This document shows, piece after piece, positions 27,180 through 35,294 of a DNA stretch of 50,266 bases; within the stretch, counting starts at the first letter, position 1, and every line of letters begins with the position of its first letter. The notes under the pieces were generated by a model. It ran no database searches, was not told the origin of the DNA, and worked only from the letters and a program-made list of their open reading frames with translations. This stretch comes from an uncultured Caulobacterales bacterium (GTDB lineage Bacteria > Pseudomonadota > Alphaproteobacteria > Caulobacterales > Caulobacteraceae), in contig CAIOJR010000039.1 of the NCBI GenBank assembly GCA_903858685.1, positions 1-50,266 on the forward strand, given 5' to 3'. Position numbers and translations under genes: made by a program.

Positions 27180-28015
27180 GCTGTCGCCAGCCATTCCATT
27201 GTCATTGCTCGATACTTCGCAGCGGCCAAGGCGTGATTCCCGGCTGGATCGCGCGCGGTTTGCAGGATGAAACGGCCTGTATAGCCATGGGCCTTCAACA
27301 GGGCGAACACCGCTTTGAAATCGGCTGCGCCCTCGCCCAAAGGTACTGTCGCGCCGCCGAACAGGCGATCCTTCACGTGTACATTGAGCAACCGAGACGC
27401 CAACAGGGGGATCTCCACCTGCGGCGCCCAGCCCAGGCTAGCGCTATTGCCTATATCGAAATTGACGCCGAATAGATCCGTTGGAAAGTCTTTGATGAAG
27501 TCGGCCAGGCGCGAGGGTTCGAAGTCAGATTCAAATGCGATGGCGCAACCGCACGCCCTCAGAACCGGCGCCAGCTCCGACATGCCGTCAAGAAGGTCCG
27601 CCCGTTCCGCATCAGTCGTCACCGCGCCATTGTCCACCAGAGGCGTGACAATGAGGCGGGCGCCGATCGCGGCGGCGTTTCGAATGACAGCATCAAAGGT
27701 GTTGATCAAGGACTGGCGCGCGCGACCGGCCTTCCAGAACGGGGCCTGCATGAAACAGTCGCCTGTCACGGACGACACCGCCACGCCGGTCTGCGCCGAC
27801 AGGGCGGCGATCTGTTCTCGTCCGGCGGATGTCATCAGTGGGTTCTGCTCAATGCGCGCCTGGTCGAGTGTCCACTCCATCAGAGCGAAGCCGATCTGTT
27901 GCGCGGTGGCATATTCGTCCCGCCAAGCTTCCCAGGGAAAACTCTGGATCATGCCATTGATCTGGGGCGAGAGGCGGCCCTGCATAAATCCAATTCGTGC
28001 GGCGGCGTCACTCAT
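27176..28015 (-). CDS. Sugar phosphate isomerase/epimerase family (xylose-isomerase-like TIM barrel)
   Basis: 279 residues, AP-endonuclease-2/xylose-isomerase-like barrel. The start IGFMQGRLSP is characteristic. The metal-binding acidic and histidine residues appear in order: FESDF (glutamate), NFDIGNSA (aspartate), LLNVHVKDR (histidine plus aspartate) and a final RFILQTA strand, where the last glutamate usually found in this family is replaced by glutamine. Relatives include inosose dehydratase (IolE), IolI and tagatose epimerases. In this operon it probably isomerises or dehydrates a keto-sugar between SDR steps. It overlaps the upstream SDR by one base (TAATG) and the downstream one by four. 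Confidence 0.83.
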   Translation of the reverse strand: MSDAAARIGFMQGRLSPQINGMIQSFPWEAWRDEYATAQQIGFALMEWTLDQARIEQNPLMTSAGREQIAALSAQTGVAVSSVTGDCFMQAPFWKAGRARQSLINTFDAVIRNAAAIGARLIVTPLVDNGAVTTDAERADLLDGMSELAPVLRACGCAIAFESDFEPSRLADFIKDFPTDLFGVNFDIGNSASLGWAPQVEIPLLASRLLNVHVKDRLFGGATVPLGEGAADFKAVFALLKAHGYTGRFILQTARDPAGNHALAAAKYRAMTMEWLATA

Positions 28016-28788
28016 TACAATCCCCGAGCCGTCCAGCCGCCATCGATCACCAGATCCTGTCCGGTCATATAGGTTGATGCGTCGCTGGCGAGAAAGATTG
28101 CGGCGCCCGTCAGATCGTTGACGGTTCCCCAGCGTCCCAGACAGGTGCGGCCCGCCCGTTGCGCGTGCCGTGCGGGGTCGGCATAGCTCGCTGCCGTCAT
28201 GTCCGTGTGGATGTAGCCCGGAACCAATGCATTGACCCGGATTCCGCTCGTCCCCAGATCAACTGCAAGGGCTCGGGTCAATTGGGCCAGACCGCCTTTG
28301 GAGGCCACATAGCCAGGGTTGCCGGGAAAGCCCTGCAAGGCGCCAATGCTGGTGACATTGATGATTGAAGCGCCCGCCTTCATATGGCGGCCGGCGGCGA
28401 GCGAAGCGGCATAGGCGGCGCGCAGATTGAGGGCGATTGTGCGGTCGAATAGGTCCAGCCGGGTCTGATCGTCGGACCTGTCTGGCGGCGCCGCCAAACT
28501 CACGCCGGCGGCGTTGACCAGAATGTCCAGCCGCCCGAACCGGGCGACGGCGCCTTCGATCACGCTTGCAATATGGGTGGATGCGTCGGCGCTGACATAA
28601 CTGACCTGTGCGGCGAAGGGGGAACTCGGCGCCGAAGAGCGGGCTGAACCGACGGTCAGCGCCCCGGAACGGGCAAAGGCCTCGGCGATGGCGTGTCCGA
28701 TTCCACGAGACGCCCCCGTGACGACGGCGACCCTGCCTTTGAGCGAAAACAGCGCTTCGACCTGATCTGAAGGCGCTCCGGTCACCAT
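28015..28788 (-). CDS. Classical SDR oxidoreductase
   Basis: 257 residues. Glycine loop TGASRGIG at about 24-31, DILVNAAG, serine in INVTSIGAL and YVASK, PGYIHTDMT, and C-terminal YMTGQDLVIDGGW form a complete classical SDR of the FabG/gluconate dehydrogenase type. ATG 28788 overlaps the ThDP-enzyme stop by seven bases, so it is likely translated as its direct partner. In yersiniose synthesis an acetolactate-synthase-like enzyme (YerE) is paired with a reductase (YerF); this gene holds the equivalent place, though its SDR subtype need not be the same. Confidence 0.88.
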   Translation of the reverse strand: MVTGAPSDQVEALFSLKGRVAVVTGASRGIGHAIAEAFARSGALTVGSARSSAPSSPFAAQVSYVSADASTHIASVIEGAVARFGRLDILVNAAGVSLAAPPDRSDDQTRLDLFDRTIALNLRAAYAASLAAGRHMKAGASIINVTSIGALQGFPGNPGYVASKGGLAQLTRALAVDLGTSGIRVNALVPGYIHTDMTAASYADPARHAQRAGRTCLGRWGTVNDLTGAAIFLASDASTYMTGQDLVIDGGWTARGL

Positions 28789-30635
28789 GAGATGTCGGCC
28801 AATGAACTGGAGGTGATCTTGCCGTTTTCGTCGATCAGCGTCTTTGCAGACGGACCGCGAGGCTCTGACCGGGCGACCATCAACTCGATCACCTGCGGAC
28901 TTGCGTGAGGGGCGAGTGAGGGCAAGAGGGCGTCCAGCGCCACTCGACTGTCGATCCGGTGGTGGTCAAGACCGAAGGCTTTGCAGACTGCGCCATAGTC
29001 GGGGATGAAGACGCCGCTCTCATGATCGGCGCCCATGGTGGCGCCGAAATGGCGGACCTGCGAGGCGCGAATGGACAGATATCCGTCATTGTTCAGGATG
29101 AAGAGCACGAAACCTGGGGGGGCGTAGTGCGCTACTGTGGCCAGTTCCTGAAGGTTCAGCATCAGTCCGCCATCGCCCTCGATGCAGATCACCTGTCGTT
29201 CGACGGCGAAGGCCGCGCCCACCGCTTGAGGAAGACCCAGTCCCATGGCGCCGAGCGATGCGCCGAAGAAACATCTGGAGCCGCTGTGCGGGGCGAAGAA
29301 CCGGATGAAGGTTTCGATGGCGGCGCCGGATCCGGTGGGGACGAAAACGCGCTCTCCCGCCCAGTTCGAAAGCGATTGTGCAACGCTGTGGACGGTGAAC
29401 GCGTCCGAGGTCAGGCGAGCGCGCTCCTGCGCCGATTCAGCCTTTCTGAGCGCCCGGCACGATTCAAGCCAGTCAGAACGGTCCGGCGGCGCATCGTGCT
29501 TGGCGCGCCAGGCGCCCACGGCCTGGGGCAGGGCCTTGAGATTGGCGCAGGTCAGGCGCACCCTGTCGAGTGCGGCGAACTTGGACAGTTCCGCAGGATC
29601 GACATCGACGATCCAACGCGCAGCCTGGGCGCCGAATGCATCGCGCTGGAAGGCTGTTGTGCCCAGATCCAGTCTTGCGCCGAGAAACAGAACCCGGTCC
29701 GCAGAATAGAGAATTCGATTGGCCCAGATGGGCGCCAGTCCGCCGGGGGCGCCGAAATTGAGGGGGTGTTCCGCCCCCGCCAGATCCGCTGTCAGCCACG
29801 AATTGACGAGCGGAACGCCAGCCTCTTCAGCAAAATCAAGCACGGCCTGCCCAATATTGGCGATGCGGCAGCCATTGCCGACATAGATGAGCGGCTTGCG
29901 CCCCGATGACACCCATTCCAGCGCCTCGACCAGTTCCGTGGTCGCAGGGGCGCCTCTGTCGGCGTCAATTCGGGTCTGAACGTCCCGTCGCGCCGCCGCC
30001 ACACTTTGCGCATCATAGGCAAGGCGGCGGTTCTGGATGTCCAGCGGGATTTCGACAAAAACCGGGCCGGGGCGGCCGGTAAAGGCTTCGGCAAAGGCGT
30101 CGATAAGTTGCTGTATCGGCTGAGCGTCGCTGATCTGCTCGAACCGCTTGACTGCAGGGGAGACGAGTTCGCGTGAGCGCACCTCCTGCGCCCCATGGGT
30201 GCGCGAGCCGTAGGGGTCAATATCGGTCGTCTTGACCTGTCCCGCCAGCACGATCACGGGGGCGGAGTCGCCATAGGCCGAACAAAGAGAAGTGATCGTA
30301 TTGGTCACGCCCGGCCCGGCGGTGACGACCGCAAAGCCAGGGGCGGCGAAATCCGCGGCCTTGGCATAGCCTTCTGCGGCTGCAACGCAGGCCTGTTCAT
30401 GCTGGCAATAGACGGCCTTCAGGTCTGGATGGCTTCCAACCGCGCGGTTGAGGTACATGGCCATGCCGCCGGTCAGGCTGAATGCCGTTCGTGCGCCAAG
30501 GGCCACGACAAGGTCCACGGCGAAGCTGGCGATGGTCTGGTCCGCCTCTGGCCGCACAGGCGCAGGCGCGCCGTCGGGCCGCATAACGGAAATCGCCGAA
30601 CCGAGCCCAGCGCGGGGGTCCAGGGTCGATGTCAT
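28782..30635 (-). CDS. Thiamine-diphosphate enzyme of the acetolactate synthase type (YerE-like candidate)
   Basis: 617 residues with the three-domain layout of ThDP decarboxylases/synthases. The catalytic glutamate 80 is in YCQHEQACVAAAEGYAK, the central domain follows, and the ThDP/Mg motif runs from GDG at 487-489 to asparagines 515-516. The segment VIVLAGQVKTTD with the following QEVRSRELV is typical of the subfamily found in O-antigen loci rather than of IlvB of amino acid synthesis. YerE of that type adds a two-carbon unit from pyruvate to C4 of CDP-3,6-dideoxy-4-keto-glucose, and RfbF and RfbH for that substrate are in this locus. Biosynthetic acetolactate synthase is the alternative, but no small subunit gene is adjacent. 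Confidence 0.85.
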   Translation of the reverse strand: MTSTLDPRAGLGSAISVMRPDGAPAPVRPEADQTIASFAVDLVVALGARTAFSLTGGMAMYLNRAVGSHPDLKAVYCQHEQACVAAAEGYAKAADFAAPGFAVVTAGPGVTNTITSLCSAYGDSAPVIVLAGQVKTTDIDPYGSRTHGAQEVRSRELVSPAVKRFEQISDAQPIQQLIDAFAEAFTGRPGPVFVEIPLDIQNRRLAYDAQSVAAARRDVQTRIDADRGAPATTELVEALEWVSSGRKPLIYVGNGCRIANIGQAVLDFAEEAGVPLVNSWLTADLAGAEHPLNFGAPGGLAPIWANRILYSADRVLFLGARLDLGTTAFQRDAFGAQAARWIVDVDPAELSKFAALDRVRLTCANLKALPQAVGAWRAKHDAPPDRSDWLESCRALRKAESAQERARLTSDAFTVHSVAQSLSNWAGERVFVPTGSGAAIETFIRFFAPHSGSRCFFGASLGAMGLGLPQAVGAAFAVERQVICIEGDGGLMLNLQELATVAHYAPPGFVLFILNNDGYLSIRASQVRHFGATMGADHESGVFIPDYGAVCKAFGLDHHRIDSRVALDALLPSLAPHASPQVIELMVARSEPRGPSAKTLIDENGKITSSSLADISW

Positions 30636-31780
30636 AGCTTCTTGTCCGTGAAGGTCATGGCGAGGTCGTAGAGGCCGTTACGTCTGGCGTTCAGGTTGGC
30701 GTAGAGTGCGGCCGCCGCCGCTTCGGCATCGTCCAGTCGCCACTGCATCTGGCGAAACTCTTCGCTCAAAGTCCATATGTCCGCGAACTGATCCAATCGG
30801 TGCGCGCGACACCTGGCCAGTATCTGTTCCATCGGGAACTTGTTGAGAATATTGATAGGGCGTCCCTTGGAAATAGCGCGGACCATGTATTCCAGCATGT
30901 TGTCCACATAGGTGATTTCAGGCGGTGCGAAATCGTTGATGTAGCGCGAACCGTTGATCTGCTCGAACACGTCGGCGGGCAGGTCGAGCACCTTAGCGAA
31001 TTGCATCAAAATAATCGGAAAACGCACGCCAATGTCTTCATAGGTCAGGCCAGCATAGTCGTGCAGGTCGGCGTTTTCCACGCGATGTCCCAGGTAGTTT
31101 GCACTTGAATAGTAGCACGGCGCATATCGGTGTTTGGCGATATAGGCGATGAGATAGTTGTGCAGGGTTTCCGCGCTCAGAAAGGGCGTGGGGTCCAGGG
31201 CGCGGGCAACGTCGGTCCGTTCCAGTGAACTGGACAAAAAGGCCACCTGATGGACGCCTACCCCGCAGAACAGATCCAGAAAGTTGGCGAACAGATGGTC
31301 GGGGGCGCCATTGACGCGGTGAACGAGCTCTTTCGAGAGGTCTTTGTTCAGAATGCGCTTGTTCATCGTCAGAAAGCTTGGCGCATGGGCGTCGAGCTGG
31401 CCGACAATATCGGCGACCCCGCCGGGGAACAGGATATCGTCCGAGCCAAATGTCCAGCTATATCGCCCCCTGACTCGCCACGGCGCCATGAAAAGCTGTC
31501 GATAGCCGCCCTCGTTCCGGGCGTTCATATAATAGCTCACCGTGGGGAATCGTCTTGCCAGTTCGCGCACAGCATCGCGCCCGGATTCATCCGAAGCATT
31601 GTCCGAAATGACGATTTCCACTCGTGTTTCCAGACCGTCGCGCAGTTGCGTGGCGATTCGCGTCACGGTCTCGACCATTTCAGGGGTGCGATTATAGGTC
31701 GGGACGAAGAAGCTGAGCAGGGGGGCGACGTCTCGCGGCTGGATCAGCGTTTCGGCGAGGGCGCAATCAAGTCGGGACAT
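30632..31780 (-). CDS. Family 2 glycosyltransferase-like protein (paralogue 2)
   Basis: 382 residues, first gene of the minus-strand operon. The GT-A domain has LSFFVPTYNRTPEMVETV, IVISDNASDES and FGSDD at 111-115, exactly the positions found in the protein at 23559-24710. Shared blocks such as MNARNEGGY/MNERDEGGY, SAPWR/MAPWR and the DLFC..GV region extend the similarity to the middle of the protein. No transmembrane helix is evident. The ATG follows AAAGGCC; a 220-base divergent region to the peptidase gene should hold its promoter. It probably transfers the sugar made by the operon. Confidence 0.82.
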   Translation of the reverse strand: MSRLDCALAETLIQPRDVAPLLSFFVPTYNRTPEMVETVTRIATQLRDGLETRVEIVISDNASDESGRDAVRELARRFPTVSYYMNARNEGGYRQLFMAPWRVRGRYSWTFGSDDILFPGGVADIVGQLDAHAPSFLTMNKRILNKDLSKELVHRVNGAPDHLFANFLDLFCGVGVHQVAFLSSSLERTDVARALDPTPFLSAETLHNYLIAYIAKHRYAPCYYSSANYLGHRVENADLHDYAGLTYEDIGVRFPIILMQFAKVLDLPADVFEQINGSRYINDFAPPEITYVDNMLEYMVRAISKGRPINILNKFPMEQILARCRAHRLDQFADIWTLSEEFRQMQWRLDDAEAAAAALYANLNARRNGLYDLAMTFTDKKL

Positions 31781-32000
31781 GCTTGGCCTTTGCCAATCCA
31801 GGGCTCACGGATGATCTACTTGAACGGATTCGCTCGCCGTCAGCCACAAGCGGTTGGCGGCTATGCATCAGCCGCAGCGACCCTGTGGCGGATCCAACCC
31901 GTTTTCTTGTAGCCGAGCCGGTCAAAAGCGTATCCGATCTGCTGTATGGCTGTGTTGATCCGCGCCAGCGGGTCGGGCCAGGTCAGACTGGGAGAGCGAA

Positions 32001-33260
32001 ATGCTGTCGAGACGGCAATTGATCGGCGCATCCATCGGGACGGCCCTGGCCGCGCCTATGGCCTTTGGCGCGGGCCGCGCTTTGGCCGCATCGCAACCGC
32101 CGCCCCCGCCCGGGCCGATGACGGCTGGGGTCAAGCCGATCTCGACGGTGGAGCGCAACGGGCGGATCGAACAGCTCCAGCAACGGATGCTGCGCGAGGG
32201 CGTCGGCGCACTTCTGGTCGAGTCAGGCTCGAGCCTGGAATATTTCACCGGCGTGAGATGGAGCCGCTCGGAACGCATAACGGCCGCGATCATCCCCGCC
32301 AAGGGCGCCGTTGTCGTGGTGACGCCCGCTTTCGAAGCGCCGTCGATCCGCGAGACCCTGAGCGTGGCGGGGGATGTGCGTCCCTGGAACGAGCATGAAA
32401 GCGCCATTGCGCTGATCGTGCAGGCTCTGGGCGATCTGGGTGTCAGATCCGGGCGGGTGGCGGTGGAGCAGACCATCCGGTTCTTCATCGTCGATGGCGT
32501 CCGCAGCCAGGCGCCGGGCCTGGAACTGGTCTCCGGAGAGCGCCTTGTGCGCGCCTGTCGCCTGATCAAATCGTCAGCAGAGATTCGGTTGATGCAGATC
32601 GCCAACGACATCACGCTCGCGGCTCTCAAATCTGTTCATGGCGCGGTTCAGACCGGCATGACGGCTGGAGACATCGCCGGTCTGATGAACAACGCGACGG
32701 CGAAGCTGGGCGGCCGGCCCGAATTCGCCCTCGTGTTGCTGAACGAAGCCAGCGCCTTTCCCCACGGCTCCGTCACGCCGCAGAGCGTGCGCGAGGGCGG
32801 CGTCATCCTGATGGACTGCGGCTGCACGGTGGAGGGCTATCAGTCCGACATCTCCCGAAGCTGGGTTCATGGCGAGGCCAGCCCCCGCCAGCGCAGGGTC
32901 TGGAACACGGTTCGGCAGGGCCAGCAGATCGCGCTGGAGACCGCAAGCCTGGGTCGACCGGTGGGCGAGATCGACGACGCCGTGCGCGCCTATTATGAGC
33001 GGGAAGGATGGGGGCCGGGTTATCGGCTGCCGGGTCTGTCCCACCGCACGGGCCACGGCATCGGGCTCGACGGCCATGAGGCGCCCTATCTGGTCCATGG
33101 CGACACCACGCCTCTGGCGCCGGGCATGTGCTTCTCCGACGAACCCGGACTCTATATCCCCGGCGAGTTCGGCATTCGTCTGGAAGACTGCTGGCGCATG
33201 ACCGACACCGGCCCGCAGCCCTTCACGCCTCTGGCGCGGTCGGTTGAGGATCCGATCTGA
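32001..33260 (+). CDS. Tat-exported M24 metallopeptidase (Xaa-Pro aminopeptidase-like)
   Basis: 419 residues. It starts with a twin-arginine signal (SRRQLIG, hydrophobic stretch, ALAA) and a short proline-rich linker, so it is probably exported folded to the periplasm. The creatinase-like N-terminal domain precedes a pita-bread catalytic domain with all five metal ligands: aspartates 272 and 283, histidine 352, glutamates 381 and 395. M24 enzymes remove N-terminal residues, often before proline. GGAGAG precedes the ATG. The gene lies outside the sugar locus, ends at a bidirectional hairpin and has its own upstream region shared with the divergent glycosyltransferase. Substrate unknown. Confidence 0.93.
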   Translation: MLSRRQLIGASIGTALAAPMAFGAGRALAASQPPPPPGPMTAGVKPISTVERNGRIEQLQQRMLREGVGALLVESGSSLEYFTGVRWSRSERITAAIIPAKGAVVVVTPAFEAPSIRETLSVAGDVRPWNEHESAIALIVQALGDLGVRSGRVAVEQTIRFFIVDGVRSQAPGLELVSGERLVRACRLIKSSAEIRLMQIANDITLAALKSVHGAVQTGMTAGDIAGLMNNATAKLGGRPEFALVLLNEASAFPHGSVTPQSVREGGVILMDCGCTVEGYQSDISRSWVHGEASPRQRRVWNTVRQGQQIALETASLGRPVGEIDDAVRAYYEREGWGPGYRLPGLSHRTGHGIGLDGHEAPYLVHGDTTPLAPGMCFSDEPGLYIPGEFGIRLEDCWRMTDTGPQPFTPLARSVEDPI

Positions 33261-33293
33261 GGGGGCAGGGCGGAAAAGGGACCCTGAAACGCA

Positions 33294-33318
33294 AAACGGA
33301 CCGCAGAGCGGTCCGTTT
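33294..33318. terminator. Bidirectional hairpin terminator
   Basis: A perfect eleven-base-pair stem (AAACGGACCGC with GCGGTCCGTTT) closes a three-base loop. T-runs lie on both strands next to the stem, so it can end transcription of the peptidase gene on the plus strand and of tRNA-Asp on the minus strand. Confidence 0.8.
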
Positions 33319-33346
33319 CAAAACTCTGAAAGTTCAGAGGAATAAA

Positions 33347-33423
33347 TGGCGCGAGAGACGGGACTTGAACCCGCGACCCCCGGCGTGACAGGCCGGTACT
33401 CTAACCAACTGAGCTACTCCCGC
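33347..33423 (-). tRNA. tRNA-Asp (anticodon GTC)
   Basis: 77 bases including encoded CCA. Read on the minus strand, the acceptor GCGGGAG pairs with CTCTCGC (one G-T), discriminator base G, D-loop AGTTGGTTAG, anticodon loop CTGTCAC (anticodon GTC) and T-loop TTCAAGT. It reads both aspartate codons. It is convergent with the peptidase gene across the bidirectional hairpin. Confidence 0.97.
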
Positions 33424-33544
33424 GCATCTCGCTGAGTGGCTGGGCCGCCCGGCGAGGGGCGCTGAATAGCCCCCCGCAGGATCGCCTGTCAAGCGCCTTG
33501 GCGTGATCGTTTCCATAAGCCTATGATTTCGACAGGAGGCGCCC

Positions 33545-34246
33545 ATGGCGGAAACCTTTCATATCGGCTTCATCCTGTTTCCCGCATTGACCCAGCTGGA
33601 CCTGACCGGTCCGGCTCAGGTCCTGTCGCGGATGAGCGGCGCGAAGTTGCATTTCCTTGCCGCGTCAATGGATGGCGTGCCCAGCGACTGCGGCCTGTCG
33701 CTCTTGCCCACGGGAACCTTTGCGGCCGCGCCGCCTTTGAATATGGTTTGCGTCCCCGGCGGCGCGGGCGTCGACACGCTCATTTCCGATCCTGCGAGCC
33801 TTGATTACATCCGCAGGGCCGGCGAGGGGGCGGACTATGTGACCTCGGTCTGCACCGGTTCGCTGGTTCTGGGGGCGGCGGGCCTGCTCAAGGGCTATCA
33901 GGCGACGTGCCACTGGGCGTGGCGCGATCTTCTGCCCCTGTTTGGCGCCTATCCGGTCGAGGATCGGGTGGTGATCGACCGGAATCGAATCACGGGCGGC
34001 GGCGTCACCGCCGGCATCGACTTTGCTTTCGCCGTGATCGAGCGCCTGAGAGGGCGGGACGAGGCGGAAATGATCCGGCTGGCTCTGGAATATGATCCTC
34101 AACCCATTGGCATGGGCGGAACGCCATCGACCGCGCGTTCGGACATTCTGCAGGGTTTGCGGCGTAGATATGACGCGATCGGCGTGCCTGCGCGGCGTGA
34201 AGCGCTGGTCAGGATTGCGACGATCTTGAATGTGACCGCGACTTGA
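33545..34246 (+). CDS. DJ-1/PfpI family protein, isonitrile-hydratase-like
   Basis: 233 residues with the DJ-1/PfpI (class I glutamine amidotransferase-like) fold. The nucleophile elbow VTSVCTGSLVLGAAG places the reactive cysteine at 103. The N-terminal IGFILFPALTQLDLTGPAQVL and ATCHWAWRDLLP match isonitrile (cyclohexyl isocyanide) hydratase-type members rather than DJ-1 itself. In this subfamily an acidic residue near the start assists catalysis; aspartate 19 fits. ATG 33545 follows AGGAGG. It stands between tRNA-Asp and the nuo operon on the plus strand and has no obvious link to either. A hydratase or stress role cannot be decided. Confidence 0.85.
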   Translation: MAETFHIGFILFPALTQLDLTGPAQVLSRMSGAKLHFLAASMDGVPSDCGLSLLPTGTFAAAPPLNMVCVPGGAGVDTLISDPASLDYIRRAGEGADYVTSVCTGSLVLGAAGLLKGYQATCHWAWRDLLPLFGAYPVEDRVVIDRNRITGGGVTAGIDFAFAVIERLRGRDEAEMIRLALEYDPQPIGMGGTPSTARSDILQGLRRRYDAIGVPARREALVRIATILNVTAT

Positions 34247-34281
34247 GTCGCTTTTTCCTGCGAACGCCCTTTAAAGGAGGG

Positions 34282-34304
34282 GGCGGCTTGGGCTACAAGC
34301 CGCC
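34282..34304 (+). promoter_or_regulatory. Hairpin in the leader of nuoA
   Basis: GGCGGCTTG and CAAGCCGCC form a perfect nine-base-pair stem around a five-base loop, ending 23 bases before the nuoA start. No T-run follows, so it is not a typical terminator. It may lie in the nuo leader and affect translation or RNA stability, or terminate the DJ-1 gene weakly. Confidence 0.4.
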
Positions 34305-34327
34305 ACGAGTCCGCATATGAGGGCGTG

Positions 34328-34705
34328 ATGAACGCGTTTCTGCTGCAATACCTTCCGATCCTGGTTTTTCTGGCTGTCGCCCTTGTGCTTGGCCTGGCGT
34401 TTCTCGTCGGGGCCTGGCTACTGGCGCCCAAACGCCCGGACCCGGAGAAGATCTCCGCCTATGAGTGCGGCTTCAATGCGTTCGACGATGCGCGGATGAA
34501 GTTCGATGTCCGCTTTTACCTGGTCGCCATCCTGTTCATCATTTTTGATCTGGAAGTGGCCTTTCTGTTCCCCTGGGCGGTCAGCCTGATGCATCAGCCG
34601 CACGGCGCCGCCGTGGCGGGCTTTGTGTCGATGATGGCGTTCCTGATCGATCTGGCCCTGGGCTATGTCTATGTGTGGAAGAAGGGGGCCCTGGAATGGG
34701 AGTGA
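34328..34705 (+). CDS. nuoA: NADH-quinone oxidoreductase subunit A
   Basis: 125 residues, membrane subunit of complex I next to the quinone site. Three transmembrane helices are visible (about 8-30, 62-82 and 88-110). The conserved loop [20 protein letters not shown] carries the family cysteine, and [20 protein letters not shown] includes the conserved buried acidic residues. I chose ATG 34328; the GTG three bases earlier is equally possible. First gene of the nuo operon; its end overlaps nuoB. Confidence 0.97.
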   Translation: MNAFLLQYLPILVFLAVALVLGLAFLVGAWLLAPKRPDPEKISAYECGFNAFDDARMKFDVRFYLVAILFIIFDLEVAFLFPWAVSLMHQPHGAAVAGFVSMMAFLIDLALGYVYVWKKGALEWE

Positions 34706-35280
34706 GCGCGGACTCAAACAGCGGTCTCATCGTTCCGGCCGGATCAGCGGCGCGCTCCGGCGTGCAGGGCTATGATCCCAAGCTCCACGATCCCTATTTC
34801 GACAAGCTGAACGGCGTTCTGGCCGATCGCGGCTATGTGGTTGCGGCGCTGGAGGACGTGGTCAACTGGGCGCGCACCGGCTCGCTCATGTGGATGACCT
34901 TCGGCCTGGCCTGTTGCGCGGTCGAGATGATGCAGGCCTCCATGCCGCGTTACGATGTGGAGCGGTTCGGTTTCGCCCCGCGCGCCAGCCCGCGTCAGTC
35001 TGATGTGATGATCGTGGCCGGCACCCTGACCAACAAGATGGCGCCCGCTCTGCGCAAGGTTTATGACCAGATGCCGGAGCCGCGCTACGTCATCTCCATG
35101 GGCAGCTGCGCCAATGGCGGCGGCTATTACCACTATTCCTATTCCGTGGTGCGCGGCTGTGACCGCATCGTGCCAGTGGACGTCTATGTTCCGGGCTGCC
35201 CGCCCACGGCTGAAGCTCTGGTCTACGGCATTCTTCAACTACAGAAGAAGATCCGTCGCACCGGCACAGTCGAGCGCTGA
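34696..35280 (+). CDS. nuoB: NADH-quinone oxidoreductase subunit B
   Basis: 194 residues, the peripheral-arm subunit that holds iron-sulfur cluster N2, the last electron carrier before quinone. The four ligands are visible: adjacent cysteines 73 and 74 in [10 protein letters not shown], cysteine 138 in MGSCANGGG and cysteine 168 in [14 protein letters not shown] 34696 overlaps the nuoA end by ten bases; GTG 34702 with a GTGA overlap is an alternative that shortens the poorly conserved N-terminus by two residues. Confidence 0.98.
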   Translation: MGVSADSNSGLIVPAGSAARSGVQGYDPKLHDPYFDKLNGVLADRGYVVAALEDVVNWARTGSLMWMTFGLACCAVEMMQASMPRYDVERFGFAPRASPRQSDVMIVAGTLTNKMAPALRKVYDQMPEPRYVISMGSCANGGGYYHYSYSVVRGCDRIVPVDVYVPGCPPTAEALVYGILQLQKKIRRTGTVER

Positions 35281-35294
35281 GGGAAGGGGAGATC

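Noticed and set aside
28782-30635. IolD (trihydroxycyclohexanedione hydrolase) as identity of the ThDP enzyme
   Set aside because: Length is similar and a TIM-barrel and SDRs are adjacent, but the sequence around the catalytic glutamate and the GQVK..QEVR block fit the O-antigen ThDP subfamily better. Not excluded without a tree.
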